A DNA stretch of 64,000 nt from Brevibacillus laterosporus (GCF_030489605.1 NZ_JAUKFY010000018.1:34600-98599), one strand, 5' to 3'; positions 50,360-59,737 are shown, numbered from the stretch's first letter. Made by a program: numbers and translations. Notes: a model not told the origin generated them from the sequence alone.

Positions 50360-51379
50360 ATGCCGTATATTGGTTACCGAACACTGAAAACAGCAATTGG
50401 TGCTGGATTATCTATTTTTCTTGCTCAATTACTTGGACTGGAGTTCTATGCGTCAGCGGGCACATTAACGATCCTATGCATTCAAATTACGCGAAAGCGT
50501 TCGCTTAGCGTTTCCATTGACCGATTTATCGCATGCTTAGTCGCCATGGTTTTCAGCCTTCTGTTTTTTAAACTGGTTGGATTTCATGCTTTCACTATCA
50601 CGATGATGATGCTGATCTTTATTCCGACATTAGTACGCTTACGTGTAATTGAGGGCTTTATTTCCAGTTGTGTTATTATGCTACATATCTATTTGAAGCA
50701 GGATTTAAGCTGGAGCTTCTTATGGAATGAATTACAATTGGTTACGATCGGTATAGGGATTGGGCTCCTTATGAATTTATATATGCCTAACAAAGATAAG
50801 GAATTACGGGAGCTTCAGCAAAAAGTAGAAAAAAACTTCTCTGTAATTTTAAAGGAATTGGCAGGGTATTTACGCCATGGGGAAGACGGATGGCCAGGAT
50901 CAGAAATGGTGGAAACACCTGTCTTGATTAAAAAAGCAAAAGAGCTTTCTTTACTGATTGTTGAAAATAATTTGTTGCGACCTGAATCAACCATTTATCG
51001 TTATTTTGGTATACGGGAGAAGCAATTCGATATTTTAGAGAGAATGCTGCCTATTGTTTCAGGCCTCTCTTTACAGGTTCCTCAGGGAAAACAGATTGCC
51101 GACTTTCTCGATGAGCTGAGCGTAAAAATACATCCGGGCAATACGTCATATGTATATTTGGATGGCATTCGAGAAATTAGAGAACGTGTACGTCAAGAGC
51201 CTTTGCCTGTGACGCGCGAAGAATTTGAAGTAAGGGCCTCGCTCTTTTATTTGTTAAGTGAAATTGAACAATATCTATTGCTCAAACATAATTACATTCG
51301 TTCAGAGAGAGAACTGGAACGAATGCATGCACGGTTAAAAGTGGGGAAAGCAAAAGCGAAAGCCAAACAGAAAGAGTAA
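50360..51379 (+). CDS. YqjA-like aromatic acid exporter family membrane protein
   Basis: 339 residues: an N-terminal membrane half (about 1-145, five to six segments, with YRTLKTAIGAGLSIFLAQLLG) and a soluble C-terminal helical half (about 150-330), followed by a Lys/Ala-rich basic tail. This is the ArAE_1/ArAE_1_C architecture of B. subtilis YqjA. Transport function is inferred from family resemblance to AaeB/FUSC proteins. The ATG at 50360 follows AAAGGGGG. The deacetylase gene begins 26 bases downstream. Confidence 0.87.
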   Translation: MPYIGYRTLKTAIGAGLSIFLAQLLGLEFYASAGTLTILCIQITRKRSLSVSIDRFIACLVAMVFSLLFFKLVGFHAFTITMMMLIFIPTLVRLRVIEGFISSCVIMLHIYLKQDLSWSFLWNELQLVTIGIGIGLLMNLYMPNKDKELRELQQKVEKNFSVILKELAGYLRHGEDGWPGSEMVETPVLIKKAKELSLLIVENNLLRPESTIYRYFGIREKQFDILERMLPIVSGLSLQVPQGKQIADFLDELSVKIHPGNTSYVYLDGIREIRERVRQEPLPVTREEFEVRASLFYLLSEIEQYLLLKHNYIRSERELERMHARLKVGKAKAKAKQKE

Positions 51380-51405
51380 ATTTTTTAACCATGGGAGAGG
51401 TTTTG

Positions 51406-52179
51406 ATGAAGAAAATCATTTTATTTTTGCAAATGATTGCATTAATAATGCTTCCAGCTTCTGTGGGAGCAGTATATTCAATGAAGGGGATTCCTGTATT
51501 GATCTACCATTCTATTGCGGATAAGCCGGATAATCCCTATTGTGTACCTCCTAGAGAGTTTGAAGAACAAATGAAATGGTTGCATGACGAAGGGTATCAG
51601 ACTTTGACAGCAACTGAATTACTCCAATACTATAATGAAGGTAAACCGGTGCCGGATAAGTCTGTCGTGATCACAATTGACGATGGATACGACGACAATT
51701 ATCTGATTGCTTATCCTATTTTTTTGGCTTATAAGCAAAAAGCGACAATTTTTGTTACAGCTGGCTCAGTAGGAAGACCTTCCTTTATGACTTGGGATCA
51801 CATAAAGGAAATGCACAACAGTGGTTTCATTGATTTTCAATCACATACAATGACGCATGCTCACCTAGATAAGCTAGCTCCTGATGATGTTTATCAGGAA
51901 TTAGCTCTGTCCAAGGCCATGCTAGAAGCTGAGCTACATAAAAATATAGACATTCTTGCTTATCCATACGGAGGATTTAATCGTGCCATGCTGCCAACGG
52001 TACGTGAAGTGGGATATAAGATGGCATTTACCACTGTTCCGAGTAAGACAACTCCAAAGCAAGGAATGTATACTCTTCATCGCATAGAGATCCATCCTAA
52101 AGCTTCCCTTCAAGCTCTGCTTCAACCCAAGCCAATGCCAACTACACATCTTACATTTTTAAGCTCTCCGTCACGATAA
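51406..52179 (+). CDS. Exported polysaccharide deacetylase
   Basis: 257 residues with a signal peptide or anchor (about residues 3-20). The NodB domain starts at IPVLIYHSI. The catalytic base and metal-binding Asp pair are in VVITIDDGYDDNY and the metal-binding His pair in FQSHTMTHAHL; AYPYGGFN supplies a further active-site motif. It probably removes N-acetyl groups from cell-wall or surface glycans. I chose the ATG at 51406 behind GAGAGG; the ATG at 51391 would include that sequence. Confidence 0.9.
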   Translation: MKKIILFLQMIALIMLPASVGAVYSMKGIPVLIYHSIADKPDNPYCVPPREFEEQMKWLHDEGYQTLTATELLQYYNEGKPVPDKSVVITIDDGYDDNYLIAYPIFLAYKQKATIFVTAGSVGRPSFMTWDHIKEMHNSGFIDFQSHTMTHAHLDKLAPDDVYQELALSKAMLEAELHKNIDILAYPYGGFNRAMLPTVREVGYKMAFTTVPSKTTPKQGMYTLHRIEIHPKASLQALLQPKPMPTTHLTFLSSPSR

Positions 52180-52199
52180 GTGATGGAGAATTTTTTTTG
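52164..52199 (+). terminator. Terminator after deacetylase
   Basis: CTCTCCGTCAC pairs with GTGATGGAGA (one G-T pair) over a short loop, followed by eight T residues. Confidence 0.92.
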
Positions 52200-52271
52200 A
52201 AGAAAAAATGGGTGCTTATTTCCGTCCATTTCACCATCCGTTCTTATACCCCCGGCGTATGATGAAAGAGA

Positions 52272-53291
52272 ATGAACAGATGGGATGTGATTCTTTTGAA
52301 CACGGAGTTAAGGAAAGCCGTGGAACATACGTATTGTATGCAAATCCTGGAAACGGAAATTTTGCATGATACGGGAAGAACGATCGTAATCCATTTGAAA
52401 ACGTCAAAGGGAGACTACGTCCTGAAGAGGATCATTCTGGATGAGGAACGTTTACAGTTTATCTTGGCAGTAGAGGATCAAATTCGGAGTACGGGTATTT
52501 ATATTCCAATTGTTTTACCTACAGTTGATGGAAATCGGTATTTTATCTGGGAAAATCAATATTATTTAATGCAACAATACATTTATGGCGATCCATCTAC
52601 TGATCCGGACATGGGGGAGACCAACGTAGAAAATATATGGGAGCGCGGTGTTTTATTAGGACAGTTGCATCGTGCATCATATGGTTTTAGCACCCCTATG
52701 AGCCCAAAATACATGGGATTGGATAATTGGAATGAACACTATCAATCAGGTCTGTATTATTTGAAACACTGGTATGAAAAAAACAAAAACAGCTCCTCAG
52801 AGCGAAAACAGGTGATGTGCGAGTACCTCCCTTATTTTCAGGTGGCCGGTTATGAGATTTACCAAGCATTACAGAGGTCTAGCTATTATGCTAATTTGAA
52901 ATACCGATCAGTTGCTGAACAGTGGATTTGTCACGGGGATTTTCATCGGGGAAATGTATTTAAGCGACGAGGGCAATTTTGGGTGATTGATTGGGAATTT
53001 ACACGTCATGATTTTCCTTCTAAGGATTTGGAACGTTTGGTTAATTTGCTTGTAAAAAAACAGCCTAGATGGAGCAGAAAAGCTTTTACTACCTTAATAG
53101 ACCAATATTTATCTAATAACCCTTTATCCCAAGCGGATCAGTGGATTATGTATCATGACTTAGCTTTTCCGCATGGAGTCAGAAGAATGGTTAAGCACGG
53201 TCTGTATAAAAAGGGTTCTGTTAGCGATGTAGAGGAACTTTTACAAAAAGAGTGGGTGCGAAGCGAGCATTTAAAACAATTGCTAGGTTGA
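52272..53291 (+). CDS. CotS-family spore coat kinase-like protein
   Basis: 339 residues of the aminoglycoside phosphotransferase/CotS fold. The N lobe contains GDYVLKRIILDE with the ATP-contacting Lys. The catalytic loop is ICHGDFHRGNVF (Asp near residue 220) and the metal-binding Asp is in FWVIDWEFTRHD. This matches the CotS/CotI/YutH/YsxE group of spore coat proteins, which resemble kinases. The ATG at 52272 is poorly spaced from AAAGAG; a TTG at 52296 is an alternative. Location near spo0E and two sensor kinases fits a sporulation role. Confidence 0.82.
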   Translation: MNRWDVILLNTELRKAVEHTYCMQILETEILHDTGRTIVIHLKTSKGDYVLKRIILDEERLQFILAVEDQIRSTGIYIPIVLPTVDGNRYFIWENQYYLMQQYIYGDPSTDPDMGETNVENIWERGVLLGQLHRASYGFSTPMSPKYMGLDNWNEHYQSGLYYLKHWYEKNKNSSSERKQVMCEYLPYFQVAGYEIYQALQRSSYYANLKYRSVAEQWICHGDFHRGNVFKRRGQFWVIDWEFTRHDFPSKDLERLVNLLVKKQPRWSRKAFTTLIDQYLSNNPLSQADQWIMYHDLAFPHGVRRMVKHGLYKKGSVSDVEELLQKEWVRSEHLKQLLG

Positions 53292-53334
53292 CTCATTTGG
53301 AATATATTGGGATAATAAGCTACGAGAGGGAAAG

Positions 53335-53472
53335 TGTCGAAAGTGTCTGTTTATTAGGAAATGCTGGCGCTTTCTCTCGAAAATAGGTAAGGAACCTCGA
53401 TAAACTTTTTTTGATAAGTGAAATACGAGTAATTATGACAAGCTCTCGCATGTTTTTACAAGGAAAGTCGAA
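53335..53472. promoter_or_regulatory. 0A-box-like sequences upstream of spo0E-like gene
   Basis: TGTCGAA at 53335-53341 matches the Spo0A box TGNCGAA, and AGTCGAA at 53466-53472 is one base off. Both lie in the 250-base gap before the Spo0E-like gene. Short motifs of this size occur by chance, so this is tentative. Confidence 0.3.
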
Positions 53473-53541
53473 AGGTTTTACTAGTAAAGAATTGGAAACA
53501 TACCTATACTTAGTAAGGAAAGTATAAGTGTGGAGGGTGTT

Positions 53542-53703
53542 ATGGAAGAGGTAACGTTAGAGTCAACAATCGAAATTTTAAGATCGGACATGATTCAAGC
53601 TTATAAAGAAAAAGGTAATTTTGTCGATTCGCGGGTAGTACATATCAGCCAGCAGCTAGATACCTACATTGTTCAGCTTCAACTGCTACGTCGTCATTCA
53701 TAG
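53542..53703 (+). CDS. Spo0E-family phosphatase (small)
   Basis: 53 residues. The Spo0E signature SQQLDTYIVQLQ (about residues 37-48) fits SQ-x-LD-x2-I-x3-Q. Members dephosphorylate Spo0A-P and delay sporulation. The ATG at 53542 follows TGGAGGG and the gene ends at a strong terminator. An upstream helix (TIEILRSDMIQAYKEKG) completes the usual two-helix hairpin. It lies between the CotS-like gene and two PAS kinases that probably feed Spo0A. Confidence 0.88.
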   Translation: MEEVTLESTIEILRSDMIQAYKEKGNFVDSRVVHISQQLDTYIVQLQLLRRHS

Positions 53704-53746
53704 GAGTACGGTATGTCCTAAGAAAACATAACAGGAGAAGTTTACG

Positions 53747-53774
53747 CAACCTGACGCGGTTAGGTTGTTTTTTG
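53747..53774 (+). terminator. Terminator after spo0E-like gene
   Basis: CAACCT pairs with AGGTTG over a nine-base loop, followed by six T residues. Confidence 0.85.
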
Positions 53775-53803
53775 TTTGAGTTTCTTACAAGGATTCCATA
53801 TTT

Positions 53804-53832
53804 TTTACACAAGTTCTTATTTCTTTTATGTT
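53804..53832 (+). promoter_or_regulatory. Sigma-A promoter of SurA-N gene
   Basis: TTTACA (53804-53809) and TATGTT (53827-53832) are separated by 17 bases, about 50 bases before the gene. Confidence 0.55.
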
Positions 53833-53885
53833 ACACTAGGTGGAGACTAGGAATGAAAGTATAGAATGGCAAAAGGAGTAGAATG

Positions 53886-54512
53886 ATGAAAAAATTTGAC
53901 GTAACCATGCTTACTATTGCAATTCTAGTAGTAGGTTTAGTTATACTAGGTGTGACAGGTAAGCAGGAAACACAAGAACCAGCAGTAGCTATTGTTAACG
54001 GAGAGGCAATAACAAAAGATCGTGTCATTAATGGCTTTACCCCTAAAGGTCAGCAAAAGGTTATGGAAAATGCAATCAAAGAAATCGTTATAAGACAAGA
54101 AGCGAAAAAGCTTGGGGTACAAGTTGACCCGAAAGCAATAGATGCTGAGGTAGAACAGATTAAGAAAAGCTGGGGAACGAAAGAGGAATTTGAGGAGTTC
54201 TTAAAACGCAAGAAAATTACAGAAGCAGACATGCGTAAGGATTTGGAGATGAGCGAGCTGTCAGAGAAGGCCTTTGCTACATCTATTCCATTGAAAGAGG
54301 AAGAAATAAAAAAATATTTTGAACAGCATAAATCCGAATTTGGTGATAACGCTGTTTATGAAAATGTAAAAGATAAAGTAAAAGAAAAGGCAATGAGCGA
54401 ACACAAGAAAGAGTTTTTTGATCAATGGATCCATACTTTAGTGAAGAATGCAGATATCAAATACATCAGTAAAATTGAACAACCTGTCTTCGAGGAAGAC
54501 GAGAAGAAGTAA
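53886..54512 (+). CDS. Membrane-anchored SurA-N-domain chaperone-like protein
   Basis: 208 residues with a hydrophobic anchor (about residues 6-24) that lacks a lipobox Cys, then a SurA_N-type domain (AIVNGEAITKDRVINGF, VDAEVEQIKK-like helices, MRKDLEMSELSEKAF). The parvulin peptidyl-prolyl isomerase domain of PrsA is absent: the protein ends with a charged helical tail. It may be a PrsA-like holdase outside the membrane. ATG codons at 53883 and 53886 are both possible behind AAAGGAG. Confidence 0.8.
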   Translation: MKKFDVTMLTIAILVVGLVILGVTGKQETQEPAVAIVNGEAITKDRVINGFTPKGQQKVMENAIKEIVIRQEAKKLGVQVDPKAIDAEVEQIKKSWGTKEEFEEFLKRKKITEADMRKDLEMSELSEKAFATSIPLKEEEIKKYFEQHKSEFGDNAVYENVKDKVKEKAMSEHKKEFFDQWIHTLVKNADIKYISKIEQPVFEEDEKK

Positions 54513-54527
54513 AACGGCGTTTAGAGG

Positions 54528-54568
54528 AAATCACTCCCTACTGTATAGACTAGGGAGTGATTTTTTTA
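54528..54568. terminator. Terminator between SurA-N gene and PAS kinase
   Basis: AATCACTCCCTA pairs with TAGGGAGTGATT and is followed by a T run; converging genes lie on either side. Confidence 0.92.
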
Positions 54569-54654
54569 TAATAACAGGATACAAGGGTCAGGGCTGGGAT
54601 AAGGCTCCATCTTTGAAAAGGATAAAACCAGGTTTACTACAATTCCCTTGATAC

Positions 54655-56439
54655 TTATGGCATGTAGGGTAATGTAATCTCAATGGTCGTTCCTTGATTC
54701 ATTTCACTTCGCAGCTGAAGAGTACCATTGTGATCGCGAATAATTTTGGAACTAACCATGAGACCAAGCCCAGTTCCGGTTTCTTTGGTTGTATAGAATG
54801 GTTTGCCTACGTTTTCTAATGTAGACAGAGGTATGCCACAGCCCTCATCAGAAAAGCGGATTACTGCATGATGCTCTAGCTTTGTTACTTCAATATGAAT
54901 GCAACCTCCAGCGGGCATAGCTTCTACACTGTTTTTGATGATATTGATAAATACTTGCTTTAACTGACGGGGTTCACAGAGAAGAGAGGGAATATCCGGT
55001 TCCCAGTGAGTAGAGATGGTGACATTAGCTAATATAGCTTGGGATTCTAATAATGTAATTACATCCTGCAACAAGGAGCAGATATCATTTGGCGCTAATT
55101 GGTATCCCTGCGGTTTAGCTAGCATTAATAATTCGTTTGCAATAAAATGGATGCGGTCTAATTCTTTTAGCATGATGTCTGTATATTTATGGCTGTCTTC
55201 AGGATGGGTCTGCAAAAGCTGGGTGAATCCGCGCAAAGCCGTAAGCGGATTACGAATTTCATGAGCTATGCCTGCAGCCAATTCTCCAATCAGAGATAGT
55301 TTTTCAGATTGTTGTAAAAGGTTCTCGGTTTGTTTTTGATGATGAATGTTCTCTCCGATGAGGGCAAAGCCAAGAATTTCTCCGTCTTTACTAAACATAG
55401 GAATACAGGAATTTCGAATGAAGAGAAAGTGTCCATCATGATGCCTGACCCTTAATTCTATTGGATCAGCATCTACTTGCTTTGTTTCATATATATGATG
55501 AAACCATTTGCGCAAATTGGGGATATCATCAGGATGCAGATAGTCAAATGGGTGTTGTTGATAGTAGTCTTGCAGAGGATGCCCGAATATCGTTTCATGA
55601 GAGGGGGAAACAAAGACTACTTTACCGCGTGAATCTAGAAAAGTGATGAGATTAGAAGTATAATCAGCTAGAATTTGATACTTAAGCTGACTTTCCCATA
55701 ACGCTTCTTCCAACATATGCTCGTTTGAAAACTCTTTTGCGATTCCGTACATCCCGACGGTTTGATCGAAGGCAAGCAAGGGAAGAAACATAACCTGTAG
55801 CCACACGGGATGTCCTTTTTTATGCCGGATGGAAAGAGTAGTTGCAAAAGGAGTGCCCGTTTGAAGGTGTTCATAGATATGATCTGCTTCATTCCAATAA
55901 TCTGGATGTAGTAGGTCATAGACGTTTTTTTGCAATAACTCAGATTCAGTGTATCCGGTTATTACACTACATTTCGTGTTGACATCCCGAAATGTTCCTG
56001 TAATATCTAGAGTCATGTAAGCATCGTCAGGCGAAAGGTGTGAGTTGCTTTGTTTGAACTTTTCGAAAATTATGCGCCATTTCGTTTTTTTGCCCAACTT
56101 TCTAATAAGGAGGAGATGAGTCGTTTGGCCCTGTTTTCTGTAGGATTGAATGAGCGTTTTGACATAAAGCGAGCCGTTATCTATCGTGTTGATTTCATAA
56201 TGCTGTTCAATAGGAGATGACTCTTCTTCGCAGTCTCTTAATGTAAAAGCAGGAAAAAACTCTTGCAAAGGCCTACCGATCAATTCTGTTTCAGCATACC
56301 CAATCCATTGGAGTAAAACATGGTTTGTATAAACAATGATTCCTCTACTATCGATCTGAATGACTCCTGTTGGCAGATGATCAAGAATATCCTGATGCGA
56401 TACAGAGGAAAAGAACGGGAGAGCTTTCAAGTTACTCAT
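54655..56439 (-). CDS. PAS-domain sensor histidine kinase A
   Basis: 594 residues, no membrane segment. Three PAS domains (about 15-120, 140-245 and 255-375) precede a HisKA domain with the phosphorylated His in IAHEIRNPLTALRGFTQLL and an ATPase domain with N box QVFINIIKNSVEAM, DEGCGIP and TKETGTGLGL. This resembles the B. subtilis KinA/KinE class that starts the Spo0A phosphorelay. I chose the ATG at 56439 behind GGTAGGGTGG; an ATG at 56487 would add 16 residues. No response regulator gene is adjacent. Confidence 0.9.
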   Translation of the reverse strand: MSNLKALPFFSSVSHQDILDHLPTGVIQIDSRGIIVYTNHVLLQWIGYAETELIGRPLQEFFPAFTLRDCEEESSPIEQHYEINTIDNGSLYVKTLIQSYRKQGQTTHLLLIRKLGKKTKWRIIFEKFKQSNSHLSPDDAYMTLDITGTFRDVNTKCSVITGYTESELLQKNVYDLLHPDYWNEADHIYEHLQTGTPFATTLSIRHKKGHPVWLQVMFLPLLAFDQTVGMYGIAKEFSNEHMLEEALWESQLKYQILADYTSNLITFLDSRGKVVFVSPSHETIFGHPLQDYYQQHPFDYLHPDDIPNLRKWFHHIYETKQVDADPIELRVRHHDGHFLFIRNSCIPMFSKDGEILGFALIGENIHHQKQTENLLQQSEKLSLIGELAAGIAHEIRNPLTALRGFTQLLQTHPEDSHKYTDIMLKELDRIHFIANELLMLAKPQGYQLAPNDICSLLQDVITLLESQAILANVTISTHWEPDIPSLLCEPRQLKQVFINIIKNSVEAMPAGGCIHIEVTKLEHHAVIRFSDEGCGIPLSTLENVGKPFYTTKETGTGLGLMVSSKIIRDHNGTLQLRSEMNQGTTIEITLPYMP

Positions 56440-56587
56440 GTAAAAAAACCACCCTACCTTCTCAAAAACTGGAGCACACTCTTCCATTTAAGTATAAAAA
56501 AGGAAAACGTTATCTTTACTTTAAGTCATGGAAGCCTTTTGTTCAATACTTGTTCGTAATTAATTGTTAGAAGAATGTTAAAAATAA

Positions 56588-56630
56588 GAGCCGTTCCTCT
56601 TACTCTTACAAGATTGGCGAAATCGGCTCT
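56588..56630 (-). terminator. Terminator after PAS kinase B
   Basis: On the minus strand AGAGCCG pairs with CGGCTCT and is followed by TATTTTT. Confidence 0.8.
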
Positions 56631-56707
56631 AATTCATTGATCATAGAGGAAACACCAAAAAGCTTGTAATACTGGCATGAATGGGAGTTGGTCTGACCGC
56701 TATTTTC

Positions 56708-58870
56708 TTAGAGGCTGGAGGATTGAGCGAGCGGTAATCGGATTGTGATGGTTGTACCTTTGCCAACTTCACTACTAATCGACAAATTACCCCGATGCTC
56801 TTTAATGATTTTTTGTGTAATCATTAATCCTAACCCTGTGCCTTTTTCTTTTGTGGAGATGAACGGTTGACCTAACTGAGAGATAAGCTCGTCAGGAATT
56901 CCACAGCCTTGATCAACTACTTGAATATAAGTACTTTCTTCTTTTGTACTTACCGTAATTTTAATAATGCCGCCACTATCCATTGCTTCCAATGAGTTTT
57001 TAAGTAAATTGATAAAAACTTGTTTTAATTGGTTTTCCTCACATTCTACATAAGGATCATCATCACCAAAATCCAATAGCACCTGAACGTTGCTAATAAT
57101 GGCTTGTGTTTGTAACAGCAATACGACGCTGGTTAACAGTTGCTGCAGGCTCTTCCGTTGTAAACGTAATACCTGTGGCTTTGAAAGAACTAATAGTTCG
57201 CTAACAATCATATTAATACGATCTAATTCTGTCAGCATGATTTGAAAATAAGGCTGATAATCCTTTACGGATGAACGGAGCAATTGTACGAATCCGCGTA
57301 ACGCCGCCAAAGGATTGCGAATTTCATGGGCTACCCCAGCCGCTAGTTCACCGATAGCAGATAATTTTTCAGAGTTAAGCAGTAGTTGCTCGGTTGCTTT
57401 TCGTTCTGTTATATCTCGGGAAATAGCTGCTGTTCCCACAATTTTTCCAGATACATCATGGATAGGAGATAAGCTCAGGCTGACATAGAGCTTGCTGCCG
57501 TCTTTTCGCTCTTGATGTGTTTCATAACTGGTAATGTAATTCTTCTCTTCCTTATCACGGCAAACAAAGATCATTTGCTGTGAATCGTTTGGCAAAAATT
57601 CATGCAAAGGGCGACCTATTACCTCTTCACTACTCCAACCGTACATTTTTTCAAAGGCTCGATTAATTCGTAGCACAGTACCGTCTAAATCTAAGACATA
57701 GATCGCATCCGTTGAGTTGGTAAACAAAGATTCAAGTAAGTCCTTGGTTGAGCGCAGCTCTTCTTCTGCTTTTTTTCGTTCAGTTATATCAATGCATGAA
57801 GCGATTACCTCGACGACACGATCATTGCGGATAATTGGACGCAAGGAGGCTACATAGCAGACACCTACTACATTTTCTTCGTAGGTAACGCTCTCTCCCT
57901 GCCAAGCTCTCTCGTAGTAGCTGCGCTTACTTTGTAAATAAGGGAGGACATCCTGCATGCGTCGACCTACTACATATTCTGGTGTTAGACCCAGACGATA
58001 CAGCAATTCTCCATCTGCCATTGTATAAATAAATTCCTTGCCAGACTTAATGAATTTAAAGGTCATGCCTTTTTGCATCTGGAGCGTATTTTTCAAGTCT
58101 TCCTGAGCCATCATGAGAGCGCGTTCTGTTTGTTTTCTAGCGGTAATATCGAACCCCATAAAATAGACGCCTACTACCTGTGACTCAAATACTTTAGGAA
58201 AGCTGATCAGGCAAATGTAGACAAGATGTCCTTGTTTATTGCAAAAGGGGATTTCCAGCTTGTAATGTCCGCCTTGGAGAACCCGCCGGAATCGGATACT
58301 CTCAGCGGTGCGATCTTCCTCGAACATCATTAAATCCTGATAAGAACGGCCGATTAATTCATGTGCGGAGTAACCTAAAATCTGTTCGCTTGCATGATTT
58401 AAACTGAAAATTCTGCCTTGTAAATCTGTGGAATATACAAGGAAAGGATTCTGCTCAAACAAGGATTGATAAAGGTCAGATTTTTGGACCTGATTCTGTT
58501 TAATATAGATGGCAAGAATTCGTGGAGTATTATTTGTGATTATTGTTGTGTGTACATCTATGGAAAAGCTAGCTCCATTCTTGTGTAGACCAATCCATTC
58601 CTGATTGTATGTGGGAATGGATTGGTTTTCCTGCTGAAATAAAGAATGAAAGGTAGATCCATGAATGGTTGGAAATAAGATAGGAAAAGATTTGCCGATG
58701 ATCTCTTCTTCCCGGTAGCCAAACGTGCTACTGGCTGCATGGTTGCAGCTAAGGATGTGACCAGTATCCGCTACGCTAATGATGCCTAACGGAGCTTCGG
58801 CAATAAGTGACTGAAATAACGTATCGTTACCGGAAGAAAATAAATTCATATCATTCACGACCTGTCTCAT
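56708..58870 (-). CDS. PAS-domain sensor histidine kinase B
   Basis: 720 residues, cytoplasmic. Four PAS domains (about 15-115, 135-255, 265-375 and 380-495; ITERKKAEEELRSTKD and ITERKATEQLLLNSEK connect them) are followed by HisKA (GVAHEIRNPLAALRGFVQLL) and an ATPase domain (QVFINLLKNSLEAM, DQGCGIP, TKEKGTGLGL). It is paralogous to kinase A, with one extra PAS unit, and has its own terminator. The start is uncertain: ATG 58870 has a weak ribosome binding site, and the ATG seven codons later is possible. Likely phosphorelay input. Confidence 0.9.
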   Translation of the reverse strand: MRQVVNDMNLFSSGNDTLFQSLIAEAPLGIISVADTGHILSCNHAASSTFGYREEEIIGKSFPILFPTIHGSTFHSLFQQENQSIPTYNQEWIGLHKNGASFSIDVHTTIITNNTPRILAIYIKQNQVQKSDLYQSLFEQNPFLVYSTDLQGRIFSLNHASEQILGYSAHELIGRSYQDLMMFEEDRTAESIRFRRVLQGGHYKLEIPFCNKQGHLVYICLISFPKVFESQVVGVYFMGFDITARKQTERALMMAQEDLKNTLQMQKGMTFKFIKSGKEFIYTMADGELLYRLGLTPEYVVGRRMQDVLPYLQSKRSYYERAWQGESVTYEENVVGVCYVASLRPIIRNDRVVEVIASCIDITERKKAEEELRSTKDLLESLFTNSTDAIYVLDLDGTVLRINRAFEKMYGWSSEEVIGRPLHEFLPNDSQQMIFVCRDKEEKNYITSYETHQERKDGSKLYVSLSLSPIHDVSGKIVGTAAISRDITERKATEQLLLNSEKLSAIGELAAGVAHEIRNPLAALRGFVQLLRSSVKDYQPYFQIMLTELDRINMIVSELLVLSKPQVLRLQRKSLQQLLTSVVLLLQTQAIISNVQVLLDFGDDDPYVECEENQLKQVFINLLKNSLEAMDSGGIIKITVSTKEESTYIQVVDQGCGIPDELISQLGQPFISTKEKGTGLGLMITQKIIKEHRGNLSISSEVGKGTTITIRLPLAQSSSL

Positions 58871-58894
58871 CCAGTGTTAGTAACGTTGATAGCC

Positions 58895-59356
58895 CTATTG
58901 TCTACCTTCTTCGTTACGTTTCATATACATCTCAAATTGAGCCAATGCACTTATTTCATCGGCTCCTTCTTTCTTGATTTCCGCGTTTACTGTAAAACGT
59001 ATCCGATCGCCGGGCTGTTTAAGTGTGTTACGAACCAGTTGTTCTGTCTCCTTGGAAATGGAAGCTACCGCTGCAATATCACCTTGAGCCGGTGCAGAGT
59101 ATTCGACAGAGCTTTTGGTTACCAGCAGCAGTATATGAGGAACTAAGTCAGAAAAGGTGGATAAAATGGAAGCAGCAGCGACTGATTCAGCTAATGTAAA
59201 GAGGGCACCAGCATGTATGGTGCCGACATGATTTACATTAGAAGGTGAATAGGGGAGCCGAGCACATGCTTCACCAGGTGATGAGTGTGTGATAGTAACT
59301 CCAATTGTTTGGGCAAATGGTACTTGCTTGACAAAAAATTGCTGAACGGGGTTCAT
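58895..59356 (-). CDS. Hotdog-fold thioesterase-like protein
   Basis: 153 residues with one hotdog domain. NHVGTIHAGALFTLAESVAAAS near residues 41-62 carries the catalytic-region pattern of PaaI/DUF4442 thioesterases, and VEYSAPAQGDIAAVASI forms the second strand set. It likely hydrolyses an acyl-CoA; substrate unknown. The ATG at 59356 follows AGAAGGGAAG. It is located between kinase B and the DUF952 gene, and near an acyl-CoA ligase. Confidence 0.85.
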   Translation of the reverse strand: MNPVQQFFVKQVPFAQTIGVTITHSSPGEACARLPYSPSNVNHVGTIHAGALFTLAESVAAASILSTFSDLVPHILLLVTKSSVEYSAPAQGDIAAVASISKETEQLVRNTLKQPGDRIRFTVNAEIKKEGADEISALAQFEMYMKRNEEGRQ

Positions 59357-59389
59357 CCTGACACTTCCCTTCTTATAACTTTACTTTCA

Positions 59390-59737
59390 TTACAAGGAAG
59401 AGAGTTCGGCAGGTAGGGAAAAATATCCTTTTTTGTCAGATGAAAACGATATTACTCGAATGACGGCATCCAGGTTGAGAGGACCGTAAATATGTGGATA
59501 CAATTGTCCATCTTTCGCTAGTTCATATTTTAATTCCGAGCTAAGACGAGTAGGATCAATCACTAAGAGCAGCAGATGCTGTTGTCCTTTGTAGATTCGA
59601 TTAGCAACACCTTCGAATTGCTCCGGAGTAGAGCAGTGTATAAATCCTTCTGTGTCTAGGGATGGATGAAGGTATGTACCTTGCTTTTGGGCTGTATTCC
59701 ATTGCTGTTCTGTAGAGATTTTAACGATCATATCCAT
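59390..59737 (-). CDS. DUF952 family protein
   Basis: 115 residues forming a single DUF952 domain. KISTEQQWNTAQKQGTYLHP, DTEGFIHCSTPEQFEGVANR and the C-terminal LYPHIYGPLNLDAVI are diagnostic. The fold is ADP-ribosyltransferase-like and the function is unknown. I chose the ATG at 59737, 12 bases after AAAGGAG; the ATG at 59746 is too close to it. It diverges from the acyl-CoA ligase gene. Confidence 0.85.
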   Translation of the reverse strand: MDMIVKISTEQQWNTAQKQGTYLHPSLDTEGFIHCSTPEQFEGVANRIYKGQQHLLLLVIDPTRLSSELKYELAKDGQLYPHIYGPLNLDAVIRVISFSSDKKGYFSLPAELSSL

